DNA of 64,000 bases, from positions 106,490,929 to 106,554,928 of the forward strand of contig NC_052017.1 in NCBI RefSeq assembly GCF_015832195.1, given 5' to 3'. Positions 1-12,466 of the stretch are shown in pieces. Position 1 is the stretch's first letter; every line of letters begins with the position of its first letter. Below the pieces are notes generated by a model. That model did no database searches and had not been told where the DNA came from. It saw nothing but the letters and a program-made list of their open reading frames with translations. A program made the translations under genes and the position numbers. The stretch is from Motacilla alba alba. Its lineage: Eukaryota; Chordata; Aves; Passeriformes; Motacillidae.

Positions 1-980
1 CCATCATGGTGATATCTAATCTCTCCCCAGAAGTCAAGAATTATGACTAAACCCTTCCAAGATAGATATAGCCTGAAATTCTATGTCAGAAGTATGTCCA
101 ATTGCATTTGGCAATCCTTAGCCAAGAGAGAGGCTGACTATAATTGGATGAATATTTGAAGTGCTCCATTATTCATGTAGGAAGGCTAGGTAAAAAGTGT
201 TTTGTAGTCCCAAGACACTGGAGGGTGTGTGTTATTGGGTAATAACCAATTAGGAATGTTGACAGCGCTCTGCCTTTGGGATCACCCTGGCCAACAAGGC
301 ACCTGGGTGTATGTTGTTGTGCAAAGGCACACACCCACTGCCTACTGCTCAGTTTATTTAAACTAGGCTTTCACCAAAGGAAATGGAGGACACTCCAAAG
401 GATGTGTGTTTGTCAGCTCAGTTACATTCAGAAATAGTGTTTCTTTGTTGTTCTGTCTTCCAAAAAAACCACCTGTTTTCAGTGGTATTTCTGAATTACT
501 GATGCTACTGGTTATTGAAAACAAATTCCGTTCTTCTGTTTTACTGCTTATAAGCCAGCAAAAGGGCAATATTTTTACTATTTCCAGTAAGGAAACACTG
601 ACGGCAAAAGATCATCTCCTACCCCTGCAATCTGGTAAAAAACTCCAGTGTGCTGCTATAAATACTTCAAACTCAGAACAGAAATCAATGATTTTCCTTT
701 CATGCTAGTCTAAGAAAAACATATGAATCATTAGTACAGGCATGCAAAAGATTTTTAAAACTTCAGCCTTTAAAAACTAACAATTCTGACACTTGCTCAC
801 GAGAACCACAAATTCAACACCAATTCAGGTAATGATAGAGCAGATCAACCCTATCACTACTTCCCACAACAAGGGTAGAAGGTACTGATGGTACAAACAC
901 TGGTTTTTGTTTGCTCCTTTATTTTCTTTATCATTGTAATAAAAAAAAAAACAACTGCAAATTTATGTTCCCATTGAAAG

Positions 981-1012
981 CAAAGACATTACTGTACAAA
1001 GACATTACTGTA
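981..1012 (+). repeat. 16-bp perfect tandem duplication
   Basis: CAAAGACATTACTGTA occurs twice head to tail (981-996 and 997-1012). No longer array is present. Confidence 0.85.
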
Positions 1013-2303
1013 CAACAATGGACTTTCTTACCACAAAAGAAACACTCAAGACTTTTCCTGAAAGATTTGCTTGTTTCAAACATGCAAAATTCAATATGTT
1101 ATAAGGAGGAACATATTCGTTTTTCTGCAGCTCTCCTTTTCTGGCTTGTATCATATTTAGCCTGTCCTGTGGCACTGAGAGTACTGCAGCATTTTCTCTG
1201 AAATCCCCCGAATGCCCCCTCACCCTCTTCCCCATGCATCACCAAGACGATGATGTTTTGATGAAGCATCAAGCACGGGCCCTCGAGATAATGGATTCAA
1301 TGGGATACACTTAAAAGATCATTTTTCTCTTTTGTATTGACTGCTTGCACTGCTCTAAGACAGGAAGGGCTTTCATTTTTTATGTAAGCTGCAAGACCCC
1401 GAGGGTCCTCTAAACTGTTTAAGAGGGATCAATTTTCAGATGGGTAGAAGGGGCCCAGCAGACCGTCACGTTTGGAGCGCCTTCCTCTCCTCGTATCACC
1501 GACAAGTTCGGGCGAACCTAAAACCAGCTCCCAGCTGAGCCACTCTGGCATGGCAGAGCTTCCCACTGTTTGGGATTTGTGGTTAGCACTCGAACAGAAC
1601 TATAATTTATAGTGTGCATGGAACAAAATAGGAAAAAAAGTCTCCCAGCAAAATAATAATAAAGCAAAATAATCACAGGGGCTGATGGAGATAAACAGCA
1701 ATAGAGGTGCTAAGCAAAGCAGTGCTTGGCACTGGCGTAGGGGCAGGAAACCATTACCCCATGACACGGGTTTAATGCAGTGACATTGTTGCAATTACAC
1801 CCAGGCAACCTAACAAAACAAATTTATTGTATGGTACAAAATATTTCCAATTCAACATTGCAACATTTATTTTTTAATTACAGAACAAAGAACAACTTTT
1901 GGGGTGTGGAAGGACATAATCCATCATTTGCTCTGAAGTGACACACTTATGGCAAATGCTGTATATTATAACTTTCTATGCCACAATAAGCAACTACAAG
2001 CAATTTCTTAGGCAAGGAATGCAAAGGGTGTGGGTGTGGTTCTGTGAGATACTGCTTATCCCTCCATCTCCCTCTGTGTCAGCAGGGAGCCAAAGGCAAG
2101 CCACATGTTGCTGCACTGGGACTTCAATCACTCCTATTTTACATGTGTCACACAGCTTGTGACAGCCTTTCACCTGTAATACGCCTCATGTGGAAAGAGT
2201 TTTTACCGTTCAAATATGGCCTGAATGAGAACTTAAATACAATTTTTAATTAAAAGGAATCGGATGTTAATAGGTCACTTGAAGAACAATTATGTCTGCC
2301 ATT

Positions 2304-2313
2304 TGATTGACAG
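2304..2313 (+). promoter_or_regulatory. PBX-MEIS/PREP composite site
   Basis: TGATTGACAG is the textbook decamer bound by PBX with MEIS or PREP. Within 100 bp upstream are TTAATTAA and CACTTGAAG, which resemble homeodomain and NKX2 sites. The block looks like a developmental enhancer core in intron 2. No conservation data were available. Confidence 0.4.
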
Positions 2314-5300
2314 GCTTCTCACATTTCGGCAAGAAAACCCCATTGCGGTCTAGGAGGTAGAATTTATCTTTCTAAATTGCTGAACTGCAGAAGCATACCA
2401 CATTGCATTTAAGACTGCTTTGTGCAACTATCTCATCTTCTGAAAAAAACCTTTTCATCTTTCTGTTACTCTCCCCCTTTACCTATTTTAATCCTTTGCA
2501 AACAGAAAGTTTTTGACTCACAGAAACCAAAGTGCCAGTGTTGCTCTCCATCACTGCAAAATGCAGCAGTGTGAAGAAATTGCAAAGATAGGTCTTCAGT
2601 AATTAGCTTGGGTACCAGACGTGGCACAGCTGAGTTTGCTGGAAGCAGGAAAAACGAGTCCAGGTGGAGCGTCGCGCTATATTGCTTTGAGCACCTGAGC
2701 TACCCAAGTGTCTACACACACGGTGCTGCACGGTGGAAGGACTGGATAGCAAAATGACTGTGAGCCCACTGCTTTCCTAAAGGCACGTCCTTACAAAGCA
2801 ATACACAAGTAGCAGCTACAAACTCAGCTTAAATGGTTTCAAATGGTTACAGAAGCCCGTTGGTTCTCAGAAGCAGGTAGAAAGTGCCTTGAAAGTGCCT
2901 AGAAAAGTGCCCACATTTGCTGCAGAGGGCTGCAACCGTGCTGGAAGAGTCCATTTCCAAGCTAATGTACACATCAGGGCTAGAAACAATTTATTTGATT
3001 ACTGACTTAAAGACTCAATGAAAGAAATTAATGTGAATGAGTCTCAGAGACATCCCTGATCTGATGTCACTAAGAGCAAAAGCAGTATCTGAGATATCCT
3101 TAAAATATGCTGGCTGCTTACCTACTCTAAGACATCTCACTATTAACAAGAGCCAGAAAACCATACATGTGTGCAGGGAAAAGGACAAGTAAGCAGCAAT
3201 GTGTTTTGATCTGGTCAGGTAAAGATCACTTGTGACCTCTGTGAGCTCTGACTCCTTCCAACAGAGATAGAAAAGTGTGTACGAAAAAGAAATGAAGACA
3301 AAGCAATGAGGGACTTTAGTTGACAAATGTAGGGTCAATGCTCAGAGCAGAACAGGGACAGAAAAAAAGATACTGAAAGGCAGGAGTCAAAGAGACATCA
3401 GCATCTTGCATGGTGTAGACAAAGGCAAAAAAAGGGTTGAGAACAAAAGACAAAAGGAGAATAAAGCTTGCCAGATGACACTTGTCTGGTTATGATATTT
3501 GAATAAACTGCAGACTGGTTAAGTTAGAGGAAAAGTTCACATAACAGGAACTGGTGACATTCCCTTGGCCAACACAGCATTTGTGCCTTATTTGCATTAA
3601 AATGACTGCAGATAACCATTGAGTCCTGAGCAGCTTTCACCATTTCCTATGCAAGCTCTGCAAATACATCCCCAAATGGCAAGCATACTTGTATACATGA
3701 AACCCAGCCAGAAGGTTGATCATCACCAGAAAGAAGTAAGCCAGAAGTTGGAATCTATATCCTAAAGCTTCAAACACACCCAAGAGGTGGCCGGGTGTTG
3801 ACGGCAAAACTGGAAGCCAAATATGTTTGCTTCTGCAATTATGTATGTACTAGATGCCAATTTGCTTAGCAACTACATTGCAATTTATGAAAGACCAATG
3901 AAGTACAAACAGTTTATGTGGGAGCAGAATGAGAACCTTGTGCTAACACACTCCTTGCCATCAGGAACCTCTGTAAGTACAGCAAAAGGCAAAACAAACC
4001 ACTGAATCTCACGACTACGGTTCAAACCTGGGCCCTGTCAGAAGTGACCAATAAGAAGAATACTTCAGTGCCACCTCAGCTTCTAATGGGATTTTTTCTT
4101 ATTAGGTCAGCGAGACCCAGAGACTCAGAACGTTGTTTTATCTTCCCAGGTATTGGTCAGGTATATTGAGAAATACTGCTTGGGTGCCTTCAGTCTAGCT
4201 TATGTAACCATGCTATTGGGCAGAAAAATACAGAAGTTGTAAGGTTCCCATCCACAATTTCCATCCACCAAGGATTCCAAGCAGCCTTTGCAATCAAGTG
4301 ATTTCTCAAAGCACAGAGCCTTAAACTAGTTATTGACAACCTCCCCTCTGCTGGACTTACAGGCTGATCCAGCCCCTACAAACCCACATAAGCCAACTGG
4401 CAAAAGAATCCCTACACTGATTATATAACTATGGATTTTCTTCTTCCCCCTCAAGAAAAAATGATTGTTACTTCTAGGATTACTAGCCTCAGAAATAAGG
4501 AGCTGAAGTATTTAGCTTTCTAACACTCCTGGATGCAGACACATATTCCTCTGAATATATTTCCTTATACACTGTCATGGCCAGGCAGCCAGAACAGCAT
4601 GTCATAAACCCCTGTAGCATCAAGTCTGCACATCTACTTTCCCTTGCTCTACATATGTGCAAAGAGCTCTCCAACAATCCACTGTCTTGATTTTACTGTC
4701 ATTTTACAGATCTGAGTGCAGAAGCATTGAACAAGTCCAGGACATTGCTTTTTACCCTCCAAGTAAATACACATAAGCTCACTTTTACTGACATTTAGAA
4801 CAGGAAGACAGACATCAATTTTGTGGCCCCTTTCAATGATGACTCACCACACCAGTTACTGACCACATGATGTGAGAACCTGCTAATCTGTTGGTGCTAT
4901 TTCTTTCACCAGTCACCAGCCACAAGCAACAGCAGCAACTTGCTGACCTTGCAAGTTAAACATATTACAGGACTACAATTTGAAAAATATTTACTTCTAC
5001 TGAGGCAACAGTGATGACTGACCTGTGGTGATCATTAATTGAGGCAAAACGAGGTCAATATATACCCTAAGTTCAATATACATACCTAGAGCTACAATTA
5101 ATCTTGGTTCAGCCAGGACCAGAAAATACCCCTCCAAGCTCTTTATTGATAGATGTGTGTTGCAAGAGAGATCTCTTTAAAATATCAGTTGTGCAAATTC
5201 TCTGAATTTCTTTAAATGGGCATAAAGTATAGTATCATTCACAGTTCTATTTCCATTTTCTTTCCAAGTCTGTATATGTGGTTACACTAACCAACACAAC

Positions 5301-5414
5301 TGTACTCCTGACTGTGTTGAGTCTGGTCCTCATGGATCAACAGTTATTTTTTTATTAATACATGTTACTGATGATACCAACATCATCAACCTCCATCTCA
5401 GTTACTAGATCTAT

Positions 5415-5595
5415 AAATATTTATGCTTAAAGATAGTAATCTTTTACACTTTCAATCATCATCCCAAAGCACTCTACAAATTGCTTTTTCGTTAACCTTG
5501 GTAGGAAGCAAGTGAAGCTCAAAGTTATATCAGTTATCTTGGGTCACAGAACAGGTCAGTGAGAGTCAATGTATTTCCCTGTCCCAGGCCCTCAC
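5415..5595 (-). repeat. Degenerate ancient repeat, L3/MIR-like 3' region
   Basis: The stretch has the order typical of these elements in reverse: a CCCAAAGCACTCTACAAA block, then a section ending in AAGTGAAGCTCAAAG, then GGGTCACAGAACAGGTCAGTGAGAG, then TTTCCCTGTCCCAGGCCCTCAC. This resembles the widespread amniote consensus with 'crtttacaaa ... gaggcacagag ... ggtcacacagcaggtcagtggcagag'. The match is from memory and diverged, so the family name is tentative. Confidence 0.45.
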
Positions 5596-7593
5596 TTTTC
5601 CTTGCCACAAGACCATGCAGCAATCAAATGATGAAATATAAAAGGTGAACAATGAGATGAGTAAGACAGAATAGATAATAAAGACTGAACTGACTCTATG
5701 CCAACTTCTTCTGCCTATTTCCCTCCCACCAGGAATGTTACAAAACATTAAAAAGTGGTGACCTGGACCATTCATGCTAATACAGCAGACAAAGCTGGCT
5801 ACAGCAATACTGAAAACTTTCACAGAGGGTTGCTCTTTCACAGAAGCTTGCCCTTGATGTTGCTATTCTAGAAAGATGCAGATAGAGCTGTACCTCTCAG
5901 GAATACAAGATCCAAATAAGGATAGTGGAAATAAAGATGCAGTAACACTCACTCTCCCAATATTTCCTTAAAAAACCCAAATCACCAAATGCTCATTAGT
6001 TAGAAAATTTTGTATTTCTTCAAGTTTAGCATAATTTAGAGCAGTTTGGGAGGTACTTTCCAAGGTGAGTAGGAAAGTTGTGACAGGGCTGCTTTCATGG
6101 AGGTGTTACAGAGGGAGGTCTATGCAAAGCGCAGACCACCCTCACCCCAGCAGGTCTCCTACCAAGACAGAAGTCTCCAGCATGGTGCTGCAATTTGCAG
6201 GAGTTTGAGCTAAGGGCCATGTCAGTTTGTTTTGGACCTGGGGACTGATAGCAGAAACTGCCAGAGCTCTGATACAGGCAAGCAGTGCTGCCTGATTCAC
6301 AGCACGTCCCTGGAAGTCTACCTACACAACTTGTGAAGGATAAGTCTTTCTGTCAAAAAAGGCCAAGGACAGTCTGGGCATTCTCCTAAGTAATTCTGTG
6401 CTCCTGATGCAAAAGAAACCCTTACCAATAAAAAAAAATAAAAAATGCCAGTGTCCTAACTGGATCCAAGTGTGTGAAATTTAATTTCCCTAAGGGTTGA
6501 GAGTGAAGATTGGGTAAGAAAACTGGGACACGAATGGATTGGTTCATATGAAAACCTGAAATAGCCCTGGGCAGAAATATGGAAGGGTTGTGAAATACTG
6601 TATAAGAAGAATCCATCTTCATATGCAGGGAGTAACTCAAGATGGGAGATGTAGCAACACAAACAGATACTCCAAAAGGTTCTACAAAGTTATATACAAG
6701 GTTTTAAGTGATTTTTTCCCATTCTGTGGTGGTAATGTGTGATGTGGCAATCCAATGGTATGGTGTTATGCAAATATTTGTACCAGATGATTTGGACAGA
6801 CCTAATTAAAAGTTCAGATGCTTTGAACATACAAGATAGACAACACTGCTGATATTGCTGATATCAGAGATATCAGACAGCTGATGCTTGTATGATCAAA
6901 GTCCAACATCTTCCCATTCAGCTCCGATAGTCAGTTGAGGTTGTCTTAGCCTGGTACACAATAACTTTTGGTAGATGCTGTGCAGACAGCATTAAGTCTG
7001 AGAGGCGTAGGAATGACGACTCCAAGCAAAGGGTTTGTCCTGCTGCAAGATGATCATGCACTGGAAGGAGAGTATGCTGCTTGGGTTAAAGTATCAGAGC
7101 TAACCAGCCAGTGCTTCCTCTCTCCACAATCACAAACCCTAACACCTCAACCCGTTCTCAAACTTTTTAGTGACCATGGGGAATAATGGCACTCCATGCA
7201 TGTGCCTGAACTCTTGGGGGAGAAAGGCTCCTTTAGCAGACCCTCATCTTGGGTCCTTTCCTGGATTTTTTTTCCTGGTCTGTGGGGAAAAAAACCCTAT
7301 TTTAAAAAAATCTTTATTTTCAAAAACCAAGCAATTAAAAAAAAAAAAAATTGTACACCCAAATCTTTATCAGATAGCTCACTGTTGCCAGATACCAACC
7401 TGAAGATCTGGTAACTTCAAGTAACCCAAAGGTTGTACAATCTGTGCAGGGCTGAATGCACCAAGTTCTACAGTCTCAGTGGAGACAGCTACATAGAAGG
7501 ACACCTGCTCTCTCCTCAGGCTTTAAAAGAAAATTGCTATTTATTTCAGCAGAGACCTTACATTAGGTCTTCTTGGTAGACAGGCTGATTCAA

Positions 7594-7620
7594 ACTTAGG
7601 CTTCTTCCCAAAGCCTAAGT
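7594..7620. repeat. Perfect hairpin, 10-bp stem and 7-base loop
   Basis: ACTTAGGCTT at 7594-7603 faces AAGCCTAAGT at 7611-7620 across the loop CTTCCCA. It is the first of three perfect inverted repeats packed into 165 bp of KCTD1 intron 2. Confidence 0.8.
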
Positions 7621-7646
7621 CTTGCAAATTGTATTATTGAGCTTCA

Positions 7647-7673
7647 TGAGACCATGTTTGAGGCATGGTCTCA
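7647..7673. repeat. Perfect hairpin, 10-bp stem and 7-base loop
   Basis: TGAGACCATG at 7647-7656 faces CATGGTCTCA at 7664-7673 across TTTGAGG. Its stem and loop lengths are the same as those of the hairpin 26 bases to the left, but the sequence is unrelated. Confidence 0.8.
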
Positions 7674-7683
7674 CTGGTTTCTC

Positions 7684-7758
7684 GGGAGAACCTGAAGCCT
7701 GTTGATGAGCTGAAGCATTCATAGGGGATTTTCCTTGTGAAAACAACAGGTTCTCCCT
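7684..7758. repeat. Inverted repeat with 11-bp perfect arms
   Basis: GGGAGAACCTG at 7684-7694 pairs with CAGGTTCTCCC at 7748-7758 around a 53-base interior. The interior contains a further small hairpin, TTTTC-CTTGT-GAAAA. Confidence 0.75.
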
Positions 7759-10700
7759 AGTCTGGATTATAACTGACCTCTTTGAAATTATACACTACTA
7801 CATTTTAAAATTAACTTTGAGGGCTTTTTAAAACATTATTTTAGCTTCAGAATTTATAATTCTAGGATTACTCAATTCAAACCATCTATTAGATAAGCTG
7901 CTTGTCTGTCGATTGCTTCACCGAGCCAGCTTTTGCCTAAAACACAGATCGGTTCTGATTCTTTGGCTTCTTCAAGCACAAGAGCATTTGAGAGAAATCC
8001 ACAATTGTCTTTCCAAAGCAAAGGGCACAGATCCAGCAACAGTAGCAAGACACTTTTACAGTCACATCAAGGTTTCTTTGGAGGGATGAATAGGTATCTG
8101 TCAGTAGGCATTTTACATGTCAAGGCACAAACCAGGCTGGGGAACCTAACAGAAGAATTATGGAAAACGATCCCTTCAAGCTACAAGTCTTTACCTGATA
8201 TCATTTAAGGAACTCTTTTTTTAAAGTACTCTTTCCAATTCGTACTCTACTGTCCAGGAGGAAGAAAATGGCGAGGTACAAGATGAGGGGCTATTGACTC
8301 CAAAAGAAGAAGCAAGAGTACAGTTGCTCCAAAGCAGAGACTGCTCTGTCAGAATAGGTCTCCCTCACACCAGCAAGTCAGAGTGACTCCAGAGCTGCTG
8401 GTTTGAATATCACCCTTTCAATCTCACAAAGAAAGATGACTCTGGTACCTGGCCCACAGATGAAAGGTTCATTTTAGGCTTCTGGCCCTTAGACTGCATG
8501 TAATACGAGTCAGAAACCTAATGACTTTCGTGTCTCAACCTGTTACATGCTGGAGCCTGTAACTGATGCCTTGACTCATCCCTGCAGCAGTGCTCTTTCA
8601 GGCAAGATAATCAAGACCTTATTTTTCATAGAAAATACTTCATATAACAGTAAGTCTCAGGAGGTTTCAACTGGCCCAAAAATATCTATGAGACCTTCCT
8701 TAGTCTTGATATCATTCATACATGTGATATTGGCAGAAAAGGAAACATACAAGCAGTGTTGACAAAAACCTTGTGCTAAAGTTGAGTAAAGAAGTTAGAG
8801 TCTAGCTAGATATGAAACTGACCAGGCCAGGTTTCAAGAAACAATTTGTATTTATGTCCAAATATTACTGGATAATTTTTACCTAGAACTCACTTTCTAT
8901 AAATATGTACAGATATATACACACATATATACATCCCAACCCTCCACTGGAAAAAAACCTCATGGCAAAATCTCAGACAAAACCCAAACAACTATATCAT
9001 GATTACTTGCATATTGCTTCATGCCATTGTCTTGACATTCAAACGAGTATAATAATTGCTCTTTTGAAGCTGCTAATGTAAAAAAAAAAATCTCTCAAGT
9101 TCTGGAAGTGGCTGGGAATTCCAGGTTCTAACAGCTATGCTGGAAATATTCACTCATCAAGAGGTTCAAAAGACACCATCAGAACTGAAACACAAACACA
9201 TGTCAGAACGACTTGAAACAGAATGACTATAACTCAGAGTTTGGGTTTTCTTTAAATTATATTTGAAGAGCTTTTAAAATGTTTAATTTATTAAACTGGC
9301 TTTGATACTACAGGCATAGCTTTCACTTTCAAGTGCTACAATGGCTCAATTGAGCACAGAATACATTAAGCTTAAATTCCACTGCCATCAGACACATTTT
9401 TGAATGACATTTTAGTGTTTCTTCACTTGAAGTAATACACTCTCTCTGTGAATTTGACATGAAAACAGAAGCAGCAGCCTCTCATTCTGCATACACAACA
9501 GTGTCAGACACCATCACTGCTCCAACTACCAAAAAACCCATGAAGCAATCACAACTACTAGAAGCTGAACAAAAGAAGCTTCTAAAAAAAAAACCCCAAA
9601 AGAACAGATTTGGTTTTCGAAGAACAGTTCAAGTTTTCCCAGACATTACTTCAATCTCTCCTGGCAGACCCAGGCTCTGGCATGGCTTCTTTTGCTCCCC
9701 TCTGCCGGGCCTTCCTTGAGGAGGCTGTCACAAGAAAGGCCACGTGCCTCGCTGTGTGTAAGGCTCTCTTCCTCCAGCCCTGTCAGGAGCCACCTAACAC
9801 TTCAGCCCACCTAACACTATGAGCTGATGATGCAGAGGCAGCAGCATCAAGTGAAACCCAGGCTTTGAACGAAGTCACATCCCGTGAAGTGGGCTTTGTG
9901 CCCTTTGAAAAGGCAGGTCAGAGCTGTGGGATCAAGAAACTGAAAATCTCCTCCCTCAGACTGGAGAGAACACAATGGGAACACTACCGGCCCTCTAGAG
10001 CAGGATTAGGCAGCGAAGGGCAAGGTAGAGATTTATACTGTGGACACAATGACTTCCTGCTGTCTCATAACCAACTCTTAGAGTTACAGTACCACTACAC
10101 TGCTTGTCTGCCAGCACCACCAGGTAATGCCCACACACACTGCTACACGCACTCTAGATTTCTTAGAGATGCACTCTTGTTTTAGCTACTCTACAGGCAC
10201 CATTTGCTTACACATGCAGCTGCTCTCTGACTGCTTAATACCAGTGAGCTACCAGTCACAAATACCTCACTCAAAAGGTACATGAGAGTTAAGAGCCTAA
10301 TTATGCGAAAAGTCCTAAGATTCTATAAAAAGTATTCAGTTAATACTGTCCTGGAGTTTATTTCATTCAACCTCGCCTTTGCCTCAAGTGACACATCTGA
10401 GATGGCGTGCTGACAGCACAGGAGAGCGGTTACTGTTCCAAAGGAAACAAAACAAATACTCCAACACCCCCACCTTTGGGATTAAATGCAGTATCACTAC
10501 AGTTTTTGAATGTAACAAACCACAGCATGGGTGCCCTGGCATAAACCCAGAATCCTAGGTGGTAGAAAGTAAGTGCTCTTTTCTCTCAGCTTTGTTTCAG
10601 TACGCACGCATCAGGATTTGCAGAAGTGCCATTTGTCAGAAACACAGTGGAGCAGGGAAACAAAAGTAAGTCTCTAACTGCCTACTGACAAAGAAAGCTA

Positions 10701-10820
10701 ATTTAATTTTGAAACAAAAGGAGCTAAATTCATCATTCTGAGACAGCCCCAGGACGTCCAAGCACGAAAAGGAAGAAAAGGAGTTTGCCAAAGACATGCA
10801 GAAGAAGCTTTTTAAAGTTA

Positions 10821-11021
<201 letters not shown>

Positions 11022-11589
11022 TTAATGATCTCCTCAAAAACCTTACAGAAACCCCCAGTCTTGAGTCAATAGGACTGTCTCAAAGCCTCAGATTACGACT
11101 TTTATCTTAGTAAAGCACAGACATTCAGCAGTTTTTAAAATTAATTCAGCTCCGAGAGTTTGACATGGCTACATTTTAAATAAATGGGGCAGAACGCACT
11201 GATAGAACCCACAAAGAAGTAATCACGTTCAAAAACAAGTTTTTCCTGAACACTACTCGCGATCGTCAATCCACACCAACAAAAAGGGTCATTCTCATTT
11301 TTAAGAGCTGAGGAAAGCACGAACAGAAGGAGATACAGACAAAAAGACTGAGAATGATATTTTCCTTAATTGAGACAACCCCAGGTAGACTTTCTGTTCC
11401 TTCCCAAGCCCTCCGTCACTGCCGTACCACCAGAACAGGAATACAAACCCTCAACTCCTCCATCCTGCACACTCTTCTCTTGAATTCCCAATTCACATAG
11501 CACAGGAACAGAAGCAGAAACACCTGGACTAGTCAACTGCTCATGGACTGCAGACCACTGGACATCGACAGCCTTTGAGAAAGACATTT

Positions 11590-12200
11590 TCCATTTAAAA
11601 GTTTATACGTATGGCGACAGCTGCCCCCGCGTGCGGCGCATAGGCTGCAGGTCTGAGCGGCTCCCCGGGGCCGGCGGGCTGAGCGCGGAGCGGCGGCCGA
11701 TGCTCCGCTGGCGGAACCCACTTTGAGTCACGGCGGGAGCGCGGCAGCCGCGCCGAGCGAGCGGCGGCCGCCTGCGCGCTGCGGGTGGGGCAGGGCAGGG
11801 CGGTGAGCTGGAGCCAGGAAGGCAGGCGGCAGGCAAAGTTGGGGATTAAAATAGAAATGCGTTTTCGAGAGCGGTTTTGAGACAACCCCGCTTTCGACTG
11901 AAGGACAGCTCCACACGGGGCGGAATCTTATAGGGATGCCCTGAGAACTCAAAGCCCTTGCAAATGACCGAGTTTTACATTTAAAAGGTAAGCAAAGCAG
12001 CGAGAAGTCAGATACGCTTCATCACAAAACTCCCTTTGTTCTTTCAACACCGTCTTTCGGCCGCACAAAGTAATGGATTCCTTGTAAACATCTCCTCGGA
12101 GCCAGGCAGCAAACCTCAGCAAAGCGGAGCGCGGCCATCAGAGAGAGAGAGTCACGGGGCGCTCGGGCCGGCAAAGTCCGCCGCCGCCAAAACCAGCGTT
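11590..12200 (-). promoter_or_regulatory. KCTD1: Internal CpG island, probable promoter of the short KCTD1 isoform
   Basis: A GC- and CpG-rich stretch, densest at about 11620-11830 and again at about 12080-12190, stands out within AT-rich intron. It lies 0.6-1.2 kb upstream of exon 2, which carries the short-isoform start codon. That is where an alternative promoter with an untranslated first exon would be expected. Minus-strand donors between the island and exon 2 are only fair, for example CCAG|GTGTTT near 11521, so the first-exon boundary is unresolved. Open frames across the island on both strands are composition artefacts. Confidence 0.65.
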
Positions 12201-12437
12201 CCTCCAGTTTTCATGGCTATTCAAGGGCTCAGATCACAAAGGCAACGTGAGCCAGGTAATCGTCTGGCTGAAATGATTTACAGGCCAACGTTGCACAATA
12301 GATCCGAGCAGTGTGTAACAAAAGGCATCTATAAACCACAAGGTACTTAACTAATTTTCTCTCATACACAAAAGCAAGCTTTGGTCTAATACTGATAAAA
12401 ACTACGGGAATGAAGAAAAACATCAAGTTTAGAGGTT

Positions 12438-12466
12438 GGGGGGGGGGGGGGGAGGGAAGGGTTGGG
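12438..12466 (+). repeat. Poly(G) / G-quadruplex-forming tract
   Basis: Fifteen consecutive G residues are followed by AGGGAAGGGTTGGG, giving at least four G-runs with short loops on the plus strand. It lies about 240 bp beyond the internal CpG island, on the template strand for KCTD1. Confidence 0.75.

Noticed and set aside
11595..11885. Overlapping minus-strand frames across the internal CpG island
   Set aside because: Several frames of 60-96 codons are open at once in GC-rich DNA. None resembles a known protein or joins exon 2 in frame with a good donor.
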